Source: Bryobacterales bacterium (lineage in GTDB: Bacteria; Acidobacteriota; Terriglobia; Bryobacterales; Bryobacteraceae). Taken from it: a stretch of DNA of 45,523 nucleotides. The translations under genes were made by a program, and so were the position numbers. Positions 8,573-17,824 of this stretch are shown in pieces. Positions within the stretch are counted from its first letter, which is position 1. Every line of letters begins with the position of its first letter. The notes under the pieces were generated by a model. The model saw only the letters and a program-made list of their open reading frames with translations, made no database searches and had not been told where the DNA came from. The stretch lies in NCBI GenBank assembly GCA_026129915.1, contig JAHCHD010000021.1, forward strand, positions 1-45,523, given 5' to 3'.

Positions 8573-9256
8573 ATGCTCCGATCCCTTACGTTAAGCGGCC
8601 TGCTCGCGCTGGCTGCCATTTTCTGCGTTGCGCAAAGCGACGATGAGAAGCGACTTGAAGCAGCTACTGCGGTGCTGCACGAGACGATGGCGATTTCTGA
8701 CCAAGCCGTCCCGCAAGAACTGCTCGACAAGGGCGAGTGCGTTGTTGTGATTCCTGGCATGAAGAAGGGCGCCTTCATTGTGGGCGCGCAATACGGACGA
8801 GGATTCCTTTCTTGCCGTAAGGCCGGCGGGGCTGGCTGGAGCGCGCCTGGAGCGGTTCGCCTGGAAGGTGGCAGCATTGGCTTCCAGATTGGTGGCCAGG
8901 AAACCGATATCATCCTGCTTGTGATGAGCAAGCGCGGGGCTGACCGGATGATGACCAGCAAGTTCACCCTGGGCGGGGATGTTTCCGTGGCGGCGGGTCC
9001 GGTGGGACGCACATCCACTGCAGAAACCGATGCGATGATGCGTGCCGAGATCCTATCCTGGTCGCGGTCGCGCGGCGTATTCGCGGGCGTGTCGCTGAAA
9101 GGCTCCACGATGCGCGAAGACGGCGATGTGAACAAGCGGATGTATGGCAAGGAATACAAGAACAAACAAATTGTGGACAGTGGCCTGGCGGTGCCAAAGG
9201 GAGCGCAGCCCATGCTCGCAGCACTAACAAAGTACTCGCCACGCCGGTCCAACTAG
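8573..9256 (+). CDS. Secreted SYLF-domain (Ysc84-like) lipid-binding protein
   Basis: A 227-residue protein with a short signal peptide (about residues 1-20) and a SYLF/Ysc84 domain covering most of the rest. Family landmarks include VVVIPGMKKGAFIVGAQYG, GGSIGFQIGGQ, LVMSKRG and the ARM/SRGVFAGVSLKGS segment. In eukaryotes SYLF domains bind phosphoinositides; bacterial members are periplasmic and of unknown role. GGAGG lies 6 nt before the ATG. It ends shortly before a strong hairpin at 9290-9324, so it is probably monocistronic. Confidence 0.9.
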   Translation: MLRSLTLSGLLALAAIFCVAQSDDEKRLEAATAVLHETMAISDQAVPQELLDKGECVVVIPGMKKGAFIVGAQYGRGFLSCRKAGGAGWSAPGAVRLEGGSIGFQIGGQETDIILLVMSKRGADRMMTSKFTLGGDVSVAAGPVGRTSTAETDAMMRAEILSWSRSRGVFAGVSLKGSTMREDGDVNKRMYGKEYKNKQIVDSGLAVPKGAQPMLAALTKYSPRRSN

Positions 9257-9289
9257 CAATCCGCCGCGCTTGGCGCAACGTCTATTGCA

Positions 9290-9324
9290 GGGGGGGCCGG
9301 CTGCCATCAGGAGCCGGCCCCCCC
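9290..9324 (+). terminator. Perfect 13-bp GC hairpin, terminator after the SYLF gene
   Basis: GGGGGGGCCGGCT (9290-9302) and AGCCGGCCCCCCC (9312-9324) are exact reverse complements around a 9-nt loop. It lies 33 nt after the SYLF stop and downstream of the convergent GH57-like gene, so it could act for both strands. The following bases are TTCCTT rather than a clean T-run, so termination may be factor-assisted. Confidence 0.65.
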
Positions 9325-9480
9325 TTCCTTCCCCTGTGGTCTTCCGGCGTCATAAGCCCCAGGACTCCACCCTCGCAGATTCGAGCCTCCCCTGCGTCAG
9401 ATATCACCTCGAGTAGTTGGAATCCCTCCTCCGCATGTGTATGACGAGTCCTTCGGTTTGAGGTGACGCCGGGGGCATCG

Positions 9481-11634
9481 TTAGTGCGAACCGTGTCGTT
9501 CCCACAGATCCGCAGCCTCAAACGGAGAGTCTGGATCGGTGTGGTAGAAGCTATCGCCCACAACAAACTCTTCCCAGCCTAGCGGCGGTGCGGCGGCCAC
9601 CGCATTCCCTTGCTCCCACAGCGAAACCTGCAGCCTCAATACTTCGCCTAATCGGATACCTAAGGCCGAGAGCGGAATGCGCAGGTCCACCACCTCCCCC
9701 ACAATCGCCAAGGGCTGTTCTTCAACCCTTGTCGCTGGGGGCACGGCAAGCCGGGTGGTGAGTTTCGTTTCCCCCTCCTGCTGGCGAACTTGAAACCAGG
9801 TGACGGTCTGTTCGCCGTCAGCGGCATGCAGCACGCCTTGCAACTCGAACTGCTCCAGCATCTCTGCCGCCGGAAGAGGCAGTGCGGTTCGCACATAAAC
9901 GCAAACGCCGTCTGCGCCAAAGTACAGTTCGCTTATCTGCCGCCACGAATCCCCCGCGCAGATTCCCTCCTGGCGGGCGCGGAAGTAGCCGGAACCACTC
10001 CAGGAATTGTAGGAACTGCGTTTGCCATCAAGCACGGGAGTAATGTCACGGCTGGGCCCGATGGAGGTGATGCGCGTTTCACACGGAAAAAGCGCCTCAG
10101 CCAGTTCCGGAGGACGGTCGATTTCCAGCTTGCGATACACCATCTCAAAATGCGCACGGAGCAGTTCTTCTGAGCGGCGACGCGTGAAAGGGTCCAGCCC
10201 TGCCTCCATACAGTCCACCCAGTCCTTGCTCTCGAGAGCCAGCAGCGAACCGCGGGCCGCGGCAAGTGACTCGGGGGAAAGGGTCTTCCACGCACGCACG
10301 TTCTGGAACTGCCGGCGCGCATGGCGGAGCAAACCCCAATAGACTGGGTGAGCGGCGGGCAGCCAGCGCGCGAACCCGCGCGCGCGCTCAGTCCAAGAAA
10401 CGACTTCCGTCAGCGGCTTGGCCGATGCCGTCCTAAACGTCCTGTCCAGTCGCGTACCCTCAACGTCCTGCTCCCGTGGCAGAGACTGAAGAAGCTGGCG
10501 CCACAGCTTCATCGCTCGCTCGGGATCGTCACCTGCACCAAGCGCGGGATGAATTTCCACCACAAGCACGGCTTCGTCGCTCGCACCGCCATCCCCCTCT
10601 GCCTCAGCGGCGATCTGCTTCACGCGACCGCAGAAGTCTTCGAAAGCTATTTGCGGATCAAGTGCCGGATATACGAAACGAAAGCGTCCTGAGAGTCCGG
10701 CGTCCGTGAAGCGCAGGGTTCGCCCGCGGTGGCTCCAACTGGCTGTACGTTCGCTGGCCGACGCGCTCCGGCAGAGGCTCTTTTCAAGCACCCGGGAACT
10801 GACGATGGCCCAGTCAAGGCACGATTGCGCCATGAGCGTGGCGCACTCCGTTGACCACGCACCCTCAGCCAGATGAAGCACAGGCGGCCAGAGACCAAAG
10901 TGGCGATAGTGCACGCGAGGACCGCGAACGATCTGCGCCCGGCCGTCCTCGGCATACCGGAAGTCGTCCACCATGCCCGCAAGCAGCGGCAGAATGGCCT
11001 GATGTAGCGCGCCGCCCAGGTACTCCACCTGTCCACTGCCACAAGCGCTTTGTAAATGACGCAAAAAGTCGCGCAGGGCTCGCCATTGAAGTTCCGCAAT
11101 CGCTACTGCATGATGGTGAACAAGCGCCCGACCCTCCCTTGCCAACGCCAGTGCGGGTTGCGCCTGCTGCTGCAGTTCCGCATCAAGCCAGGCCAACTGG
11201 CTGAGGCCTTGCAGGTCTTGCAGGTCCTCGGTGCTCAGCGATTCCCGTAAACGCCGGATGTTGCCGCGCATCGCCTGCCACTTCCGGAAGTAGGCCGCAT
11301 AGCGCGGAAACGGTGCCGCCAATGATTTGCTGCCTGCCTCAAATGCGAAGGCGAGCAGTTCATCCACATCTGCAGGCCGCAACTGTTCCGCTGGCTTGCA
11401 GTGAAGTTCAAGCAGAAGATCGCGTTGCCCTTCGAGGCTGCAGTATTCCAGAAACTCGAGAAGTTCAGGGGAAACGGCCAGCGTCACCGGGAAGGCCCAT
11501 GGCTCGAGTGCCATCCGCAGCAGTGGCGCATACGCGCGAAGGGTCTGGATGCGCATCCAAGGCAGCGTGTAGCGGGCCTGCCGCGGATGCCAGCTATTGG
11601 GCTGGTGCAGTTTCCAGATCAAACACAGCTTCAC
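9481..11634 (-). CDS. GH57-like glycoside hydrolase with divergent motifs
   Basis: A 717-residue cytoplasmic protein resembling family 57 alpha-glucan enzymes (amylase, branching enzyme, glucanotransferase). Motif 1 is LIWKLHQP near residue 10, motif 2 resembles GxxE (SGQVEYLGG, about 201-209), and a TL-F-TD segment (about 308-311) fits motif 4. Motif 3, normally WP-S-E-G, reads WP then five extra residues and AEGAWS, with the candidate nucleophile Glu at about 257. Motif 5, usually DGENAW, reads VVEIHPA. The C-terminal part resembles the usual accessory region (an LDGKRSSYNSW segment, then a beta-rich ELYFGADG stretch). GTG at 11634 is preferred over GTG at 11670 because AGAAGGAAGG lies 9 nt upstream. 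Activity is uncertain. Confidence 0.8.
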   Translation of the reverse strand: MKLCLIWKLHQPNSWHPRQARYTLPWMRIQTLRAYAPLLRMALEPWAFPVTLAVSPELLEFLEYCSLEGQRDLLLELHCKPAEQLRPADVDELLAFAFEAGSKSLAAPFPRYAAYFRKWQAMRGNIRRLRESLSTEDLQDLQGLSQLAWLDAELQQQAQPALALAREGRALVHHHAVAIAELQWRALRDFLRHLQSACGSGQVEYLGGALHQAILPLLAGMVDDFRYAEDGRAQIVRGPRVHYRHFGLWPPVLHLAEGAWSTECATLMAQSCLDWAIVSSRVLEKSLCRSASASERTASWSHRGRTLRFTDAGLSGRFRFVYPALDPQIAFEDFCGRVKQIAAEAEGDGGASDEAVLVVEIHPALGAGDDPERAMKLWRQLLQSLPREQDVEGTRLDRTFRTASAKPLTEVVSWTERARGFARWLPAAHPVYWGLLRHARRQFQNVRAWKTLSPESLAAARGSLLALESKDWVDCMEAGLDPFTRRRSEELLRAHFEMVYRKLEIDRPPELAEALFPCETRITSIGPSRDITPVLDGKRSSYNSWSGSGYFRARQEGICAGDSWRQISELYFGADGVCVYVRTALPLPAAEMLEQFELQGVLHAADGEQTVTWFQVRQQEGETKLTTRLAVPPATRVEEQPLAIVGEVVDLRIPLSALGIRLGEVLRLQVSLWEQGNAVAAAPPLGWEEFVVGDSFYHTDPDSPFEAADLWERHGSH

Positions 11635-11706
11635 GCGGGCTAACCTTCCTTCTGGGCAGATAGCGGTCACTCCGGGGAATCCCCAGCCGGTACAGGCAGG
11701 CCCCGC

Positions 11707-14229
11707 TTATGGCGCAAAAACACTGCGCACCGGCGCGGGCGGCGGCGTCTTGCGAATCCCCAGCCAAAGAATCGCATTCAGTTCATTGTCGTCGATGGCG
11801 TCGGCTTCCACGAAATTCATGCGCTCTGAACGGATCGATAGCGCCGTAGCCTGCGGGTTGCGTGCGCGGAGATCCACGCGCGGCGGTTCGGCCTGATACG
11901 GTGTGGTATCCGGCTGCGCCTGGAATGCGGTCCACATGGGACGGGAGCCCGCATCGAATTGGGTCATCGGGCGCATGCCCAAAATCAACTCCATCGTACG
12001 CAGCATGGACGTCGTGTTGTAGAAGTTCGAATCCACTGACTTTCGCTTCACATAGGGCGAGATCACGAAGGCCGGGCTGCGGTGGCTGTCCACGTGGTCC
12101 GGGCCATTTTGCGCGTCGTCTTCGAGCACAAAAATCGCAGTGTCTTTCCAGAACCGGCTCTTGCTGACGGCTTCCACCAGTAAGCCAAGCGCATAGTCGT
12201 TGTCTGCCACCTGTGCAATGGGGGTGGGCTTGCCGCCGGAAAGTCCGTACGTATGGTCGTTGCCCAGCCGCATCAGCAAGAGCTGGGGCATCTCGCCCTT
12301 ACGCTCGAACTCCTTCAACTCCTCGATGAACGACTTTACGCGGTCGATATCCAGATAGTCGAGATGGTAAGCACGGTAGGTGGGACTGGTTACCTTCTCC
12401 AATATCGGGTCGCGCACGCGAGCAATGTGGGTGCCATCGGCCAGGGGTTCCGGATGGTTGCTGCTCCACCAGCCATAGTTCCTCATGGTGATACCCGCCA
12501 GGGAAGCATTCGTCCAGATGTAACCACCGGGCGGCAATGCTGCTACCTCACCGCCTTCATAGTCATACACGCGACTGCGACCGCCATAGCTTCCGGGCCA
12601 CATGCGCTGCACGTAATCCGGCGCGATGGCTGCGCTTGACCAGTTGTGGCCATCGGCGCTCACATCCGCGTTCACATAGAAGTTATCGAACAGTACGAAC
12701 TCGCGGGCGAGTTTATGGTGATTAGGGGAAACGTTCTCACCGAAGAGTACCAGTGAGGGATCGCCATTCCCTTCCGGCATATCACCCAGCACCTGATCAT
12801 AGGTGCGATTCTCTTTCACAACGTAGATGACGTGCTTGATGGGCGAGGCCTGCCCCGGCGAATTGGGAATAGGGTTGCCCGCCGGTACGCCCGCATTCAC
12901 CAGTAACTCATCGCGGTAGGGCGATGTGGCCAGCACCGTGCGCGTGTGGGCGAGCAGAGAGTCCTCATCGGGGAAAGGAACCACCGAAGCCGTACCCACT
13001 TGCAGGCGACCCACATACTGCAACCGGCGGCTTCCTTCGTGGAGCGGGGCAGGGCGGACGGTAGGATTCGGGCCTTCCGGATTGGGAAACGGCCGGTTCC
13101 CACGGGCATTCATTGCCATCAGCGATCCATCTGCCAAAACCCGCGCCGCCGTTGGATACCAGCCCACCGGAATGTGCCCCAGCACACGGGACCGCGCGGT
13201 ACGAACGTTCACCACGCCCACAGCGTTGGCATCCGAGCAGACAACGTAAAGGCGGTGGTGCTCAGCATCATAGGCCAGCGCGCTGGGTGTCATCCCCACG
13301 GGCTGGCGCGGCGTCAAAGCCAGATTGATGGACTCGTGCACCGCAAGTGCGCCGCTTTCTTCCACACCAAGCACAAACGCGCTGTTGGTATTGCCCGCGG
13401 TAACAAAAATCCGGGCGACATAGGGTAGCGGCGCGGCAGGCTCGTCGTCATCGTCATTGGTTTCGCGCTCAACGCGCCCAGCCACCAGCAGCATGTCGGT
13501 GGTGTGCGCACCCACCGGCGTGCGGTCAACCAGAGCGCCGGTTTCCGCGCGGTGGCGGTAAACGGAGCCATCGGCCCAGGAACTCACGTAAACAAAGTTC
13601 CCTGAAGGATGAGGCAGAATGCGATAGGGGCGCCGTCCGGTGCCGAAGCGGCTAGCCACTTCACCTGACCCGAGATTCACCACGTCAATCCCGTCGCGGT
13701 ACAGACGGGCTACGTATAGAAAGCGTTCATCAGCAGAGAGCGCCACGTCCCCAACGAAATCACGGGTTTCCCGCTGCGCAGGCTCAGTGAGGTTGATGCG
13801 GCGAGCCAGTTCCAACGTGCCGTTGTCGAAGCGGAACTCGAACGCGGCGGCTTGGGTTCCTCCGCCCACATATACGCGGTCACCCGCGCGATTAATTGCC
13901 AGGCCCAGCCAGCCATCGGGCACAGGCGTGCGGCCAACTTCGCGCAAGGTAGCCTGCTCCAGCACGATCAGCGAAGGAGGATTGTAGCCTCCGCAAAGCA
14001 CAATCAGGAACTTGCCATCGGGTGACACCACGCTGGCCATCGGCATTGTGTCGAGCTGGATTTGCCTTCCCGCCGGTCGCACCCTCCATCCATTGGGAAG
14101 CTGATACAGCCCATCGGCAATCTCTCCGGGCGTCAGACGCGGGGGCGCCTGCGAGAGCAGGCCCACTGTTAGCGCTATCAGGGCCACCAGTCCGGCAGCT
14201 TTGGCAAACATCGAATTCGAAACATGCAT
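11707..14229 (-). CDS. Secreted YncE-like beta-propeller fused to a phosphoesterase domain
   Basis: An 840-residue exported protein. A signal peptide/anchor (about residues 10-28) is followed by YVTN/YncE-type propeller repeats (about 55-430: blades such as PDGKFLIVLCGG, RVYVGGGT, RFLYVARLY, NFVYVSSWADG). A phosphoesterase domain of the acid phosphatase/phospholipase C superfamily follows (about 465-790). Catalytic-type motifs are present: KHVIYVVKENRTYDQVLG at the domain start, NDHTYG, and LEDDAQNGPDHVDSHRSPAFVISPY near the end, which carry the likely metal-binding Asp and His residues. The fold family cleaves phosphoester bonds; the substrate is unknown. It starts 12 nt after the nadE stop, so it is probably co-transcribed, though no Shine-Dalgarno is seen. 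Confidence 0.88.
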   Translation of the reverse strand: MHVSNSMFAKAAGLVALIALTVGLLSQAPPRLTPGEIADGLYQLPNGWRVRPAGRQIQLDTMPMASVVSPDGKFLIVLCGGYNPPSLIVLEQATLREVGRTPVPDGWLGLAINRAGDRVYVGGGTQAAAFEFRFDNGTLELARRINLTEPAQRETRDFVGDVALSADERFLYVARLYRDGIDVVNLGSGEVASRFGTGRRPYRILPHPSGNFVYVSSWADGSVYRHRAETGALVDRTPVGAHTTDMLLVAGRVERETNDDDDEPAAPLPYVARIFVTAGNTNSAFVLGVEESGALAVHESINLALTPRQPVGMTPSALAYDAEHHRLYVVCSDANAVGVVNVRTARSRVLGHIPVGWYPTAARVLADGSLMAMNARGNRPFPNPEGPNPTVRPAPLHEGSRRLQYVGRLQVGTASVVPFPDEDSLLAHTRTVLATSPYRDELLVNAGVPAGNPIPNSPGQASPIKHVIYVVKENRTYDQVLGDMPEGNGDPSLVLFGENVSPNHHKLAREFVLFDNFYVNADVSADGHNWSSAAIAPDYVQRMWPGSYGGRSRVYDYEGGEVAALPPGGYIWTNASLAGITMRNYGWWSSNHPEPLADGTHIARVRDPILEKVTSPTYRAYHLDYLDIDRVKSFIEELKEFERKGEMPQLLLMRLGNDHTYGLSGGKPTPIAQVADNDYALGLLVEAVSKSRFWKDTAIFVLEDDAQNGPDHVDSHRSPAFVISPYVKRKSVDSNFYNTTSMLRTMELILGMRPMTQFDAGSRPMWTAFQAQPDTTPYQAEPPRVDLRARNPQATALSIRSERMNFVEADAIDDNELNAILWLGIRKTPPPAPVRSVFAP

Positions 14230-14241
14230 GCGGGGTTCTCG

Positions 14242-15884
14242 TTATTCGCGAAAGCGTTGGGCAATGGGGAAGCGGCGCCCCATGCCAAACGCCTTGGTGG
14301 TTACTTTCAGGCCAGGCGCCGCCTGCTGGCGCTTATACTCGCTGAGGTCCACTTTGCGGATGATATCCCGCACCAGTTCTTCGGGAACTCCCTGCGCTTC
14401 GGCAATCTCGGCCGGGCTGCGGACCTCTTCAATGTAGCCGCGAAGGATAGGGTCCAGCACCTCGTAAGGGGGTAGAGAGTCCGTGTCCTTCTGGTCCGGC
14501 CGCAACTCCGCCGAGGGCGGCTTCACGAAGATGTTCTCGGGCACAGCTCCAGGATGGCGCACGTTGGCAAGGCGGGTGAGTTCATACCATCACCCCCGGC
14601 GTCGTGATCCTGCCCGATATCTACCACTCGCCGCCTGGCGGTGCAGTAGCCCACTGCCAGTTCGCTCTTGTTGCCTGTCGTAAGCACAAGCGCGCCCCTC
14701 TTGGTCGAAAGCGCCATCAGCGTCAAACCGCGCAGGCGACTCTGAATGTTCTCTTCAGTTACGTCGCGAGGAACATCCCCAAACAATGGATCCAGCCCAC
14801 GCAGCACCGTCTCATAGGCGCTTCCAATCGACGCCACCTCGAAGCGAATGCCTAGCCCTGCGGCCAGCGCGCGTGCATCCGTGAGGCTATGGTCAGACGA
14901 ATAGGGCCCCGGCATGCCAATGCCCGTCACGTTTTGTGGACCAAGCGCATCGGCGGCAATTGCCGCCACCAGCGCGGAGTCAATGCCTCCGCTCAGGCCA
15001 ATCAGCACCTGCCGGAATCCGCACTTGTGCACGTAGTCCCGTGTCCCCAACACGAGCGCGTCGTAGACTGCCTCCGTTTCGCTCGAATGGCTGTCGTGGC
15101 GGTCGCCCGTACCAGTAGCCACGTCCACATACACCAGGTCCTCATCAAAGCTACGGGCGCTGGCAATCACGTCGCCTTGCGCGTCCGCGGCGAAACTGCT
15201 GCCGTCGAAGATCAACTGGTCATTGCCACCTACCTGGTTCACCCACACCAAGGGCATGCCCCGGCGGCGTGCCACTCCGCAGAACAGGTTGCGGCGTTCC
15301 TGCCGCTTGCCCATTTCGTAGGGTGAGGCATTGATGCTGATGAGAATCTCTGCGCCCTGCCGGCAGAGATCCGCCACCGGGTTCCGGCTATAGAGCGCTC
15401 GCTGGCCTCCCTCAAAGTCGTTCCACGCATCCTCGCAAATGGTAAGGCCAACACGTCTGCCACCAATCTCCACCACGCGCTGCTGGTCCGCGGGAGCGAA
15501 GTGACGCCACTCATCAAAAACGTCGTAGGTGGGTAGCAGCACCTTGTCCTGCCGAAAGAGCATCTGCCCGCCGGAAAGCAACGCAGCGCTGTTGGTGACA
15601 CTCTTCCCCTTCGTGTCCGTCGACTCGCAAACGAATCCGCAGATCACGGCAGTAGATAGCGAAGCCGTCTCCGCGGCCAGCCGCAACAACTGCTCTCGCG
15701 TGCGCCGCACAAAGCTGTGCTTCTCCACGAGGTCGCGCGGCGGGTAGCCGGTTACGGCCAGCTCCGGGAACACCGCAAGGGCCGCTCCCTGCTGGTTTGC
15801 TTCCTGGGTGGCTTCGATCATGCGGGTTACGTTGCGTTCGAGGTCACCAACAGTGGCATTCATCTGCCCGAGGGCAATCTTCAT
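14242..15884 (-). pseudogene. nadE: Glutamine-dependent NAD+ synthetase, frame broken
   Basis: The gene encodes the last step of NAD synthesis (deamido-NAD to NAD). The N-terminal nitrilase domain is intact, with triad residues E41, K114 and C150 (TICEDAW). The synthetase P-loop LSGGIDS is at 297-303, and TTGNKSELAVGYCT ends at 415. Then about 60 nt (14581-14639) do not encode the expected LYGDMAGG...VPKT segment. The frame continues 39 codons to a stop at 14523, while the correct C-terminus ([13 protein letters not shown] to the end at 14242) lies in another frame. By family length the segment should be about 67 nt, so 7 nt seem lost along with several substitutions. AAGGA lies 6 nt before the ATG. 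It is either a pseudogene or a sequence error; the gene is normally essential. Confidence 0.85.
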
Positions 15885-16023
15885 TGGCAGTCCTTTTAGT
15901 GTGCAGGCTCTCTGTCAATTTGGGATGACAAGTTTTATTGTAGTTCCGCACCGGGCTATGGTTCGCCTCGGCCGGCGCTGCGTCTTCCGAAAACGCCTGG
16001 ATGCGTCGGCTAGAATGGCGGCA

Positions 16024-16041
16024 GGGGACATGGGCGTCCCC
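16024..16041 (+). promoter_or_regulatory. Inverted repeat abutting the methyltransferase ribosome-binding site
   Basis: GGGGAC (16024-16029) and GTCCCC (16036-16041) form a 6-bp stem with a 6-nt loop. The stem ends 1 nt before the AAGGAG (16043-16048) that serves the ATG at 16060. If in the leader RNA it could modulate ribosome access. No evidence beyond position. Confidence 0.3.
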
Positions 16042-16059
16042 TAAGGAGCAGTAGCCATC

Positions 16060-16782
16060 ATGCAGGTACGTAACCGCGCGGAAGTCCCCGCGCATCAGGC
16101 CTTTGTAGCACGGCGAGAGGAATTGCAGCAGCTTGACCTCCAGGAGCGGTTTACCCGCATTTACGAAACCAACCTGTGGGGCAGCGAGGTATCCCGTTCG
16201 GGAACCGGCTCCGCGGACGACCAGACGGCGCGCATCCGGCACTTGCTCCCTGACTTCGTGCGTGAACTGGATGTGAAATCGATACTCGATGTGCCCTGCG
16301 GCGACTTTGCTTGGATGCAGCACGTGGACCTCGGCGACGTCGCCTACACCGGCGCCGATATCGTTCCGCATCTGGTGGCCCGCAATCAGGATCGATTTGG
16401 AGCACAAGGCAATCACATCGCAGCGGGCAGCAGGCGCTTTCTGGTGCTCGACCTCACCGCCGATGCGCTACCTGCGGTTGACTTGGTCTTCTGCCGCGAT
16501 TGCCTCGTGCACCTGTCATTCCCCAACATCTGGAAAGTGATCGCCAACCTGCAACGCAGCGGTTCCACCTGGCTGCTCACAACTACTTTCCCTGCGCATC
16601 CAGAGAACGAAGACATCGAGGATGGCGACTGGCGCTTGCTAAATTTCGAGTGCGCCCCTTTCCACTTTCCGCCGCCCATCACACTGCTGAACGAAGGCTG
16701 CACCGAACAGGACGGAAAATTCGGCGACAAGTCGCTGGGCTTGTGGCGAATCGCTAACCTGCCCCAGTGTCCGCGCAATTAG
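16060..16782 (+). CDS. Class I SAM-dependent methyltransferase
   Basis: A 240-residue soluble protein with a Rossmann methyltransferase core. Motif I is LDVPCGDFAWM (about residues 75-85), followed by an acidic residue at the end of strand beta-2 (YTGADIV) that would bind the ribose of SAM. A motif-IV-like stretch is DLVFCRDCLVHLSF (about 140-153), and a motif VI-type strand is WLLTTTFP. The substrate cannot be read from the sequence; similar small methyltransferases act on sugars, lipids or small molecules. AAGGAG lies 11 nt before the ATG. It is divergent from nadE and followed 55 nt later by a sugar kinase on the same strand. Confidence 0.85.
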   Translation: MQVRNRAEVPAHQAFVARREELQQLDLQERFTRIYETNLWGSEVSRSGTGSADDQTARIRHLLPDFVRELDVKSILDVPCGDFAWMQHVDLGDVAYTGADIVPHLVARNQDRFGAQGNHIAAGSRRFLVLDLTADALPAVDLVFCRDCLVHLSFPNIWKVIANLQRSGSTWLLTTTFPAHPENEDIEDGDWRLLNFECAPFHFPPPITLLNEGCTEQDGKFGDKSLGLWRIANLPQCPRN

Positions 16783-16837
16783 CAGCTCACCCGCTATCGC
16801 CTACGGGCAGCGGTGTGCGATAACGAATCTTTCCCCT

Positions 16838-17809
16838 ATGACTGCCACAGCGACGCACACGCATACAAACTCGCTAGCGCCCCAAGGCCCGCGCATCCTG
16901 GTTGCCGGAGAGATCAACGCAGACCTCATCTGCCAAGGCTACCGTGAGTTCCCTGCGCCGGGTAAGGAAACCCTGGTGGACGACTTTGCGATCACCCTCG
17001 GCAGCGCCTCCGCCATCTGCGCGGCCGGTCTGGCGCGGCTTGGGAACTCCACCGCATTCATCGGCAAAGTGGGTGCGGACCTGTGGGGCGATTATTGCCT
17101 GGAATTTCTGGCCCGGCTTGGCGTTGACGTCTCGCGTGTGGAGAAGTCGCCGGCGTTGAAGACCGGCATCACCATTTCCATTTCCTCCCACCGCGACCGG
17201 GCACTGGTGACCTACTTGGGCGCCATAACAGCACTGCGTGAAGGGGACATACCGGACGACTTACTGCGGGGTTTCCAGCACGTGCACGTGTCATCCTTCT
17301 TTCTGCAGGAAGGCCTGCGGCCTGGCCTGCCCAGGCTCTTTGCGCGTGCCACGGCGCTGGGGCTCACTACCTCTCTCGATTCGGGTTTTGACCCCGCCGA
17401 GCAGTGGGCACCGGACCTCCACGAAGTGCTTGCGCACACAGACGTGTTCCTTCCCAATGAGGTGGAGCTGGCGGCTATCAGCGGCTGCAACGAAACGAAG
17501 CCTGCGCTGGAAGCGCTCCGCAATGGGCGTACCGTTGTCGCCGCAAAGCTTGGGGCCAATGGCGCCGCCGCTCTGGTTGACGGCGGGTTGGTGGAGGCGC
17601 CTCCTATCACCGTAACTCCCGTTGACACGACCGGTGCCGGGGACAGCTTCAACGCGGGATTCCTGCATGCCTGGCTGCGCGGAATGCCTGTGGCAACCTG
17701 CCTGCGGGCGGGCACGTTCACCGGCGGGAAGTCTACCGAAGCAATGGGCGGCACCGGCGGCCAGCCTGATGCCGCGATGCTGGATGCTTGGCTTCGCGAA
17801 ACCGTCTAG
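16838..17809 (+). CDS. PfkB-family carbohydrate kinase
   Basis: A 323-residue ribokinase-family kinase. The N-terminal signature (ILVAGEINADLI and the later GSASAICAAGLARLG) and the C-terminal PfkB signature DTTGAGDSFNAGF (about residues 264-276) are clear; the Asp of GAGDS is the catalytic base that activates the sugar hydroxyl. The GKVGADLWGDY segment belongs to the sugar-contact region. The substrate is not determinable from sequence; ribose, fructose, 2-keto-3-deoxygluconate and nucleosides are all possible in this family. A His/Thr-rich leader of about 15 residues precedes the domain, so translation may start slightly downstream. Same strand as the methyltransferase. Confidence 0.9.
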   Translation: MTATATHTHTNSLAPQGPRILVAGEINADLICQGYREFPAPGKETLVDDFAITLGSASAICAAGLARLGNSTAFIGKVGADLWGDYCLEFLARLGVDVSRVEKSPALKTGITISISSHRDRALVTYLGAITALREGDIPDDLLRGFQHVHVSSFFLQEGLRPGLPRLFARATALGLTTSLDSGFDPAEQWAPDLHEVLAHTDVFLPNEVELAAISGCNETKPALEALRNGRTVVAAKLGANGAAALVDGGLVEAPPITVTPVDTTGAGDSFNAGFLHAWLRGMPVATCLRAGTFTGGKSTEAMGGTGGQPDAAMLDAWLRETV

Positions 17810-17824
17810 CTGCTCACGGCCACA

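Noticed and set aside
14523..15884. Programmed frameshift explaining the nadE or tyrA break
   Set aside because: No slippery heptamer or downstream structure is visible, and codons are missing in the disrupted segments (including an in-frame stop in tyrA), so recoding cannot restore a full protein.
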